Shown one piece after another: positions 61,603-64,000 of a stretch of 64,000 nucleotides of DNA. The stretch spans positions 5,838,744 through 5,902,743 of the forward strand of contig NC_019892.1 of assembly GCF_000242455.2 (NCBI RefSeq). Reading direction: 5' to 3'. The notes under the pieces are model-generated. The model had not been told where the DNA came from. It ran no database searches and worked only from the letters and a program-made list of their open reading frames with translations. Source of the stretch: Singulisphaera acidiphila DSM 18658 (GTDB taxonomy: Bacteria; Planctomycetota; Planctomycetia; Isosphaerales; Isosphaeraceae). The translations under genes were made by a program, and so were the position numbers. Position 1 is the stretch's first letter, and each line of letters begins with the position of its first letter.

Positions 61603-63105
61603 TCATGACGTGTTGACCCCGCAGTGGAGGGCTGTGGCCAGCCGGCGCATGCCCTCTCGGATCTGGCGAGGGGAGTGGGCCGCGTAGCCGAGGAGGAGCC
61701 CCTGGCGCGACGACGGTTCGAGCGTGTAGGAGGAGAGGGGGGGAGCCACCACGCCCGCCGCATCGGCCCAGCGCGAGGCCGCTCGGTCGTTGATCCCTTC
61801 GTCGAGCCAGCTCATGACTTGTAGGCCGGTTTCCGACGGGACGACTTCGAGCAAGCCGCACAACTCGGCTTTCGCTGCGCGGACGAGAGCTTCCTGTCTC
61901 TCGGCATAGAGCGCGCGCATCCTTCGGATATGGCGAAGGAAGTGGCCCTCGGTAAAGAAGTCGGCGAGGACCGCCTGTGTATGGAGCGGGGGCGGTCCCC
62001 CTGCGAGAGCGAGGGCGGCGACGAAGGCGTTGACCAGGCCCGGGGGGGCCACGAGGTAGGAGAGGCGGAGGGCAGGGAAGAGTACCTTGCTGAAGGTCCC
62101 CATGTAGACGACTCGCCCCTGCTGATCGAGCCCTTGAAGCGAGGCCAGGGGACGCCCTGTGTAGCGGAACTCGCTGTCGTAGTCGTCCTCGAGGATCCAG
62201 GCGCCGGCCCGATGCGCCCAGCAGAGCAATTCCAGCCGGCGTGCCAGGGTCATGGCCACGCCGAGCGGGTACTGGTGCGAGGGGGTGACATAGGCCAGGC
62301 GTGCTTCGGGGCACCGTGCCACACCGGCGGAGACGACCATCCCGTCGCCATCGACCGGCACCGGGACGAGCCGCGCTCCAGCCCCGACCACGGCCCCCCG
62401 CGCGCCCACGAAGCCCGGGTCCTCGATCCAGGCGGGATCCCCCGGGTCCAGCAGGAGGCGCGTGGCCAGGTCGATCGCCTGCTGCGTGCCGGCGACGATG
62501 ACCACCTGGCCGGCCTCGCAGACGACCCCCCGCGCCGTCCCCAGGTGGGCAGCGATCGCTTCGCGGAGCGGCCCGTAACCGGCCGGGTCGCCGTAGCCGA
62601 GCAGGTGGCCGGTCGACCGCCGCCAATGCCGGGCGGCCAGGGTCGCCCAGGCGTCGAGGGGGAGTGTGTCCATCGCCGGCACGCCCGGTCGGAACGGCTT
62701 GGGGTCGGCTGCGCCCCGGACGACCCAGGCCGGTGTGGTCGCCAGGAGCGTGCCCCGTCGTGAGAGCCGGCCGGGCTGGCCGGTCCGGTCGTCCCCGCGG
62801 GCCTGGCCCCGGCGCACCAGCAGGGCGTCCTCCGGCAGCGTTCGGGTGACGTATGTCCCCGCCCCCACCTTCCCCTCCAGGTAGCCTTCCGCGAGCAGCT
62901 GGTCGTAGGCGGTTGTGACCGTGTTCCGCGAGACGCCCAGATCGCCCGCGAGAGTCCGGCTGGCGGGGAGTCGCCCGCCCGGCTTCAGCGAACCGGAGAG
63001 GATCGCGCCACGCAGGCCGTCGTAGAGTTGGCGGAAGAGCGGGGCCGCCGACGAGGCGTCGAGCGGGATCGCCAGCAGCGAGACCGGAGGGGTGCCCTTG
63101 GCCAT
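61603..63105 (-). CDS. MocR-family regulator (GntR HTH + aminotransferase fold)
   Basis: 500 residues. N-terminal GntR winged helix at 15-85: LFRQLYDGLRGAILSGSLKP, GGRLPASRTLAGDLGVSRNT, LAEGYLEGKVGAGTYV. Aminotransferase class I-like domain from about 130: GYGDPAGYGPLREAIAAHLG, VVIVAGTQQAIDLATRLLLD, ILEDDYDSEFRYTGRPL, and the PLP-binding Lys in YMGTFSKVLFPALRLSYLVA. Such regulators (PdxR, GabR) use bound PLP to sense amines or vitamers. Direct repeats upstream (63135-63167) suit their mode of binding. The controlled genes are not next to it. Confidence 0.95.
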   Translation of the reverse strand: MAKGTPPVSLLAIPLDASSAAPLFRQLYDGLRGAILSGSLKPGGRLPASRTLAGDLGVSRNTVTTAYDQLLAEGYLEGKVGAGTYVTRTLPEDALLVRRGQARGDDRTGQPGRLSRRGTLLATTPAWVVRGAADPKPFRPGVPAMDTLPLDAWATLAARHWRRSTGHLLGYGDPAGYGPLREAIAAHLGTARGVVCEAGQVVIVAGTQQAIDLATRLLLDPGDPAWIEDPGFVGARGAVVGAGARLVPVPVDGDGMVVSAGVARCPEARLAYVTPSHQYPLGVAMTLARRLELLCWAHRAGAWILEDDYDSEFRYTGRPLASLQGLDQQGRVVYMGTFSKVLFPALRLSYLVAPPGLVNAFVAALALAGGPPPLHTQAVLADFFTEGHFLRHIRRMRALYAERQEALVRAAKAELCGLLEVVPSETGLQVMSWLDEGINDRAASRWADAAGVVAPPLSSYTLEPSSRQGLLLGYAAHSPRQIREGMRRLATALHCGVNTS

Positions 63106-63134
63106 GACGTGTTCGCTCCGCTTTTGGGACGAAG

Positions 63135-63167
63135 AATGGCTCTATCAATGTTCTCCATAATGGCTCT
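63135..63167. promoter_or_regulatory. Tandem direct repeats, candidate MocR operator
   Basis: AATGGCTCT occurs at 63135-63143 and again at 63159-63167, 24 bases apart, 30 to 62 bases before the MocR ATG. MocR proteins such as GabR bind direct repeats. Repeats seen; binding is inference. Confidence 0.5.
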
Positions 63168-63373
63168 TGTCGCAAGGCCAATCCGTATTACGATCTGAAT
63201 AGGATTCTCTGGGGACCGTCGTGTTCCCACCCTAATCGAGCCAAGTCAGCAAACTTCACGAAGACTTAAGAATTCAAGCATATTGCTTTCATGAGCATAG
63301 ATTAGTGTTGCGCCGGTGATTATTTGCGGCTCATACGCGGGCCGCGATCTTCTCGCATCGGGGTGCGTTGGCC

Positions 63374-63547
63374 ATGAAACGACCGGGGTTTGTGATCCTC
63401 CTGTTCTCCGTCCTCGTCGCCCCGCTGGGTTGCGGTAACGGAGACCCTGGGCAGCCTGCGGCCGGGTCGATCTCGGTCGGCTCGAAGTCTGATGACGGGT
63501 CGAAGTTTGCCCCCAAAAAGGGGAACAGGGCCATGCTGGCGAAGTGA
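63374..63547 (+). CDS. Small putative lipoprotein, 57 residues
   Basis: MKRPGFVILLFSVLVAPLGC starts with a lipoprotein signal and lipobox (PLGC), so the mature part is only about 38 residues, Gly/Ser/Lys-rich and probably unstructured. It lies 154 bases before a DUF1559 gene in the same direction; such short lipoproteins commonly accompany DUF1559 genes in planctomycetes. Function unknown. Confidence 0.7.
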   Translation: MKRPGFVILLFSVLVAPLGCGNGDPGQPAAGSISVGSKSDDGSKFAPKKGNRAMLAK

Positions 63548-63701
63548 TGCGGCCCCCTCAGATGGGATGGCCGATGGTTGTTTGCTTCTCGCATGGGGTT
63601 TCGGAAGGGGGGGGATGCCCCGCCTCCGGGCCGTCGACTCCGTGCTCCCCGATGTTGCCGTCTCTTCGATTCATCACATCTGTCACGAGGAGCGATTCCA
63701 A

Positions 63702-64000
63702 ATGAAAGCGATCCCCCGTATCCCGGCAGGTCGTCGTGCGTTTACCCTGATCGAACTTTTGGTTGTCATCGCCATCATCGCGGTGCTGATCGCCCTGCTC
63801 TTGCCCGCGGTCCAGGCGGCGCGTGAGGCGGCGCGTCGATCGCAGTGCACCAACAACCTCAAGCAACTCGGCCTGGCCCTGGCCAATTACGAGAGCTCCA
63901 ACGCCTGCTACCCCATGGCGGCGTTCGCCCAGTACCTTCCTAGCGGCAGTGTCAACCAGGGGATGAGCTGCTTCGTGGGGCTCCTGGCCTACATGGAGCA
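63702..64000 (+). CDS. DUF1559 pseudopilin-like protein, partial
   Basis: The first 99 codons of a DUF1559 protein; the gene runs past the window. The leader is GRRAFTLIELLVVIAIIAVL then IALLLPAVQAAREAARRSQC with NNLKQLGLALANYESSN. GAGGAG precedes the ATG at 63702. Compared with the copy at 42396 the N-terminal 45 residues are nearly the same, the following part differs. Confidence 0.95.
   Translation, partial: MKAIPRIPAGRRAFTLIELLVVIAIIAVLIALLLPAVQAAREAARRSQCTNNLKQLGLALANYESSNACYPMAAFAQYLPSGSVNQGMSCFVGLLAYME

Noticed and set aside
61514..63181. Minus-strand open frame of about 555 codons
   Set aside because: Another frame over the MocR gene, Arg/Pro/Gly-rich, no domain.
1..64000. tRNA, rRNA or riboswitch genes
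   Set aside because: I looked for T-loop-like GGTTCGAATCC patterns and rRNA landmarks by eye and saw none; a covariance-model search would be decisive.

Overview
The window looks like a piece of a high-GC planctomycete chromosome, most likely from the Isosphaeraceae side of Planctomycetota. The evidence is the set of lineage-typical families: two DUF1559 pseudopilin-like proteins with FTLIE(V/L)LVVIAII N-termini, a DUF1501 twin-arginine protein, a PVC-type CxxCH heme protein with a ThuA partner, a secreted CAP protein with a LEPR-like N-terminus, a tricorn protease homolog and small lipoproteins. The taxonomic call is inference; no rRNA, tRNA or CRISPR array was seen. Gene order is mostly short operons and single genes on both strands, with strong hairpin terminators where genes converge.

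Layout. 1-2.1 kb: an ECF sigma factor, a decayed IS66 remnant and a small RHH-like ORF. 2.2-11.4 kb: NAD-malic enzyme, a lipoprotein, a MarR/YceI pair with a readable promoter-operator, a membrane protein, a quinone-oxidoreductase-like enzyme, a sigma-70 factor, a TetR regulator with a NemR-like operator, and a small cysteine-hydrolase-like secreted protein. 11.6-20.5 kb: a SWIM-SNF2 helicase, an APC permease fused to a UspA domain, an ABC exporter, a complete IS630 element and a histone-H1-like tail protein. 21-29 kb: anhydro-MurNAc kinase, CAP protein, HGSNAT-like acyltransferase, an aldo/keto reductase broken by one nonsense codon, and a SGNH / AraC / VOC run. 29.4-33.3 kb: tricorn and a small secreted protein, facing each other across a 16-bp-stem terminator. 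33.9-38.2 kb: a GT2 / methyltransferase / large membrane protein operon (lipid-linked sugar or surface glycan work). 38.2-42 kb: a 1261-residue sensor carrying CHASE3-like, PAS, GAF, HD-GYP, REC and GGDEF domains. 42.4-47.3 kb: DUF1559, M3 oligopeptidase, DUF1501. 47.4-53 kb: a ThuA / heme dehydrogenase / GHL10 glycosidase operon. 53.4-59 kb: secreted FKBP, an IS110 scrap, and an AKR / methylmalonate-semialdehyde dehydrogenase / AKR / tautomerase block. 59.1-64 kb: a YfhO-like membrane protein, a MocR regulator with tandem direct repeats, a 57-residue lipoprotein and a DUF1559 gene that runs off the edge.

I did not find a clear undescribed multi-gene system. The most rewarding items are single-locus: the dual c-di-GMP enzyme, the 20-bp palindrome with a perfect FNR-type core, the operator-promoters next to MarR, TetR and MocR genes, the nonsense-split AKR, the TTGA-coupled small ORF ahead of malic enzyme, and the ThuA-heme-GHL10 operon.
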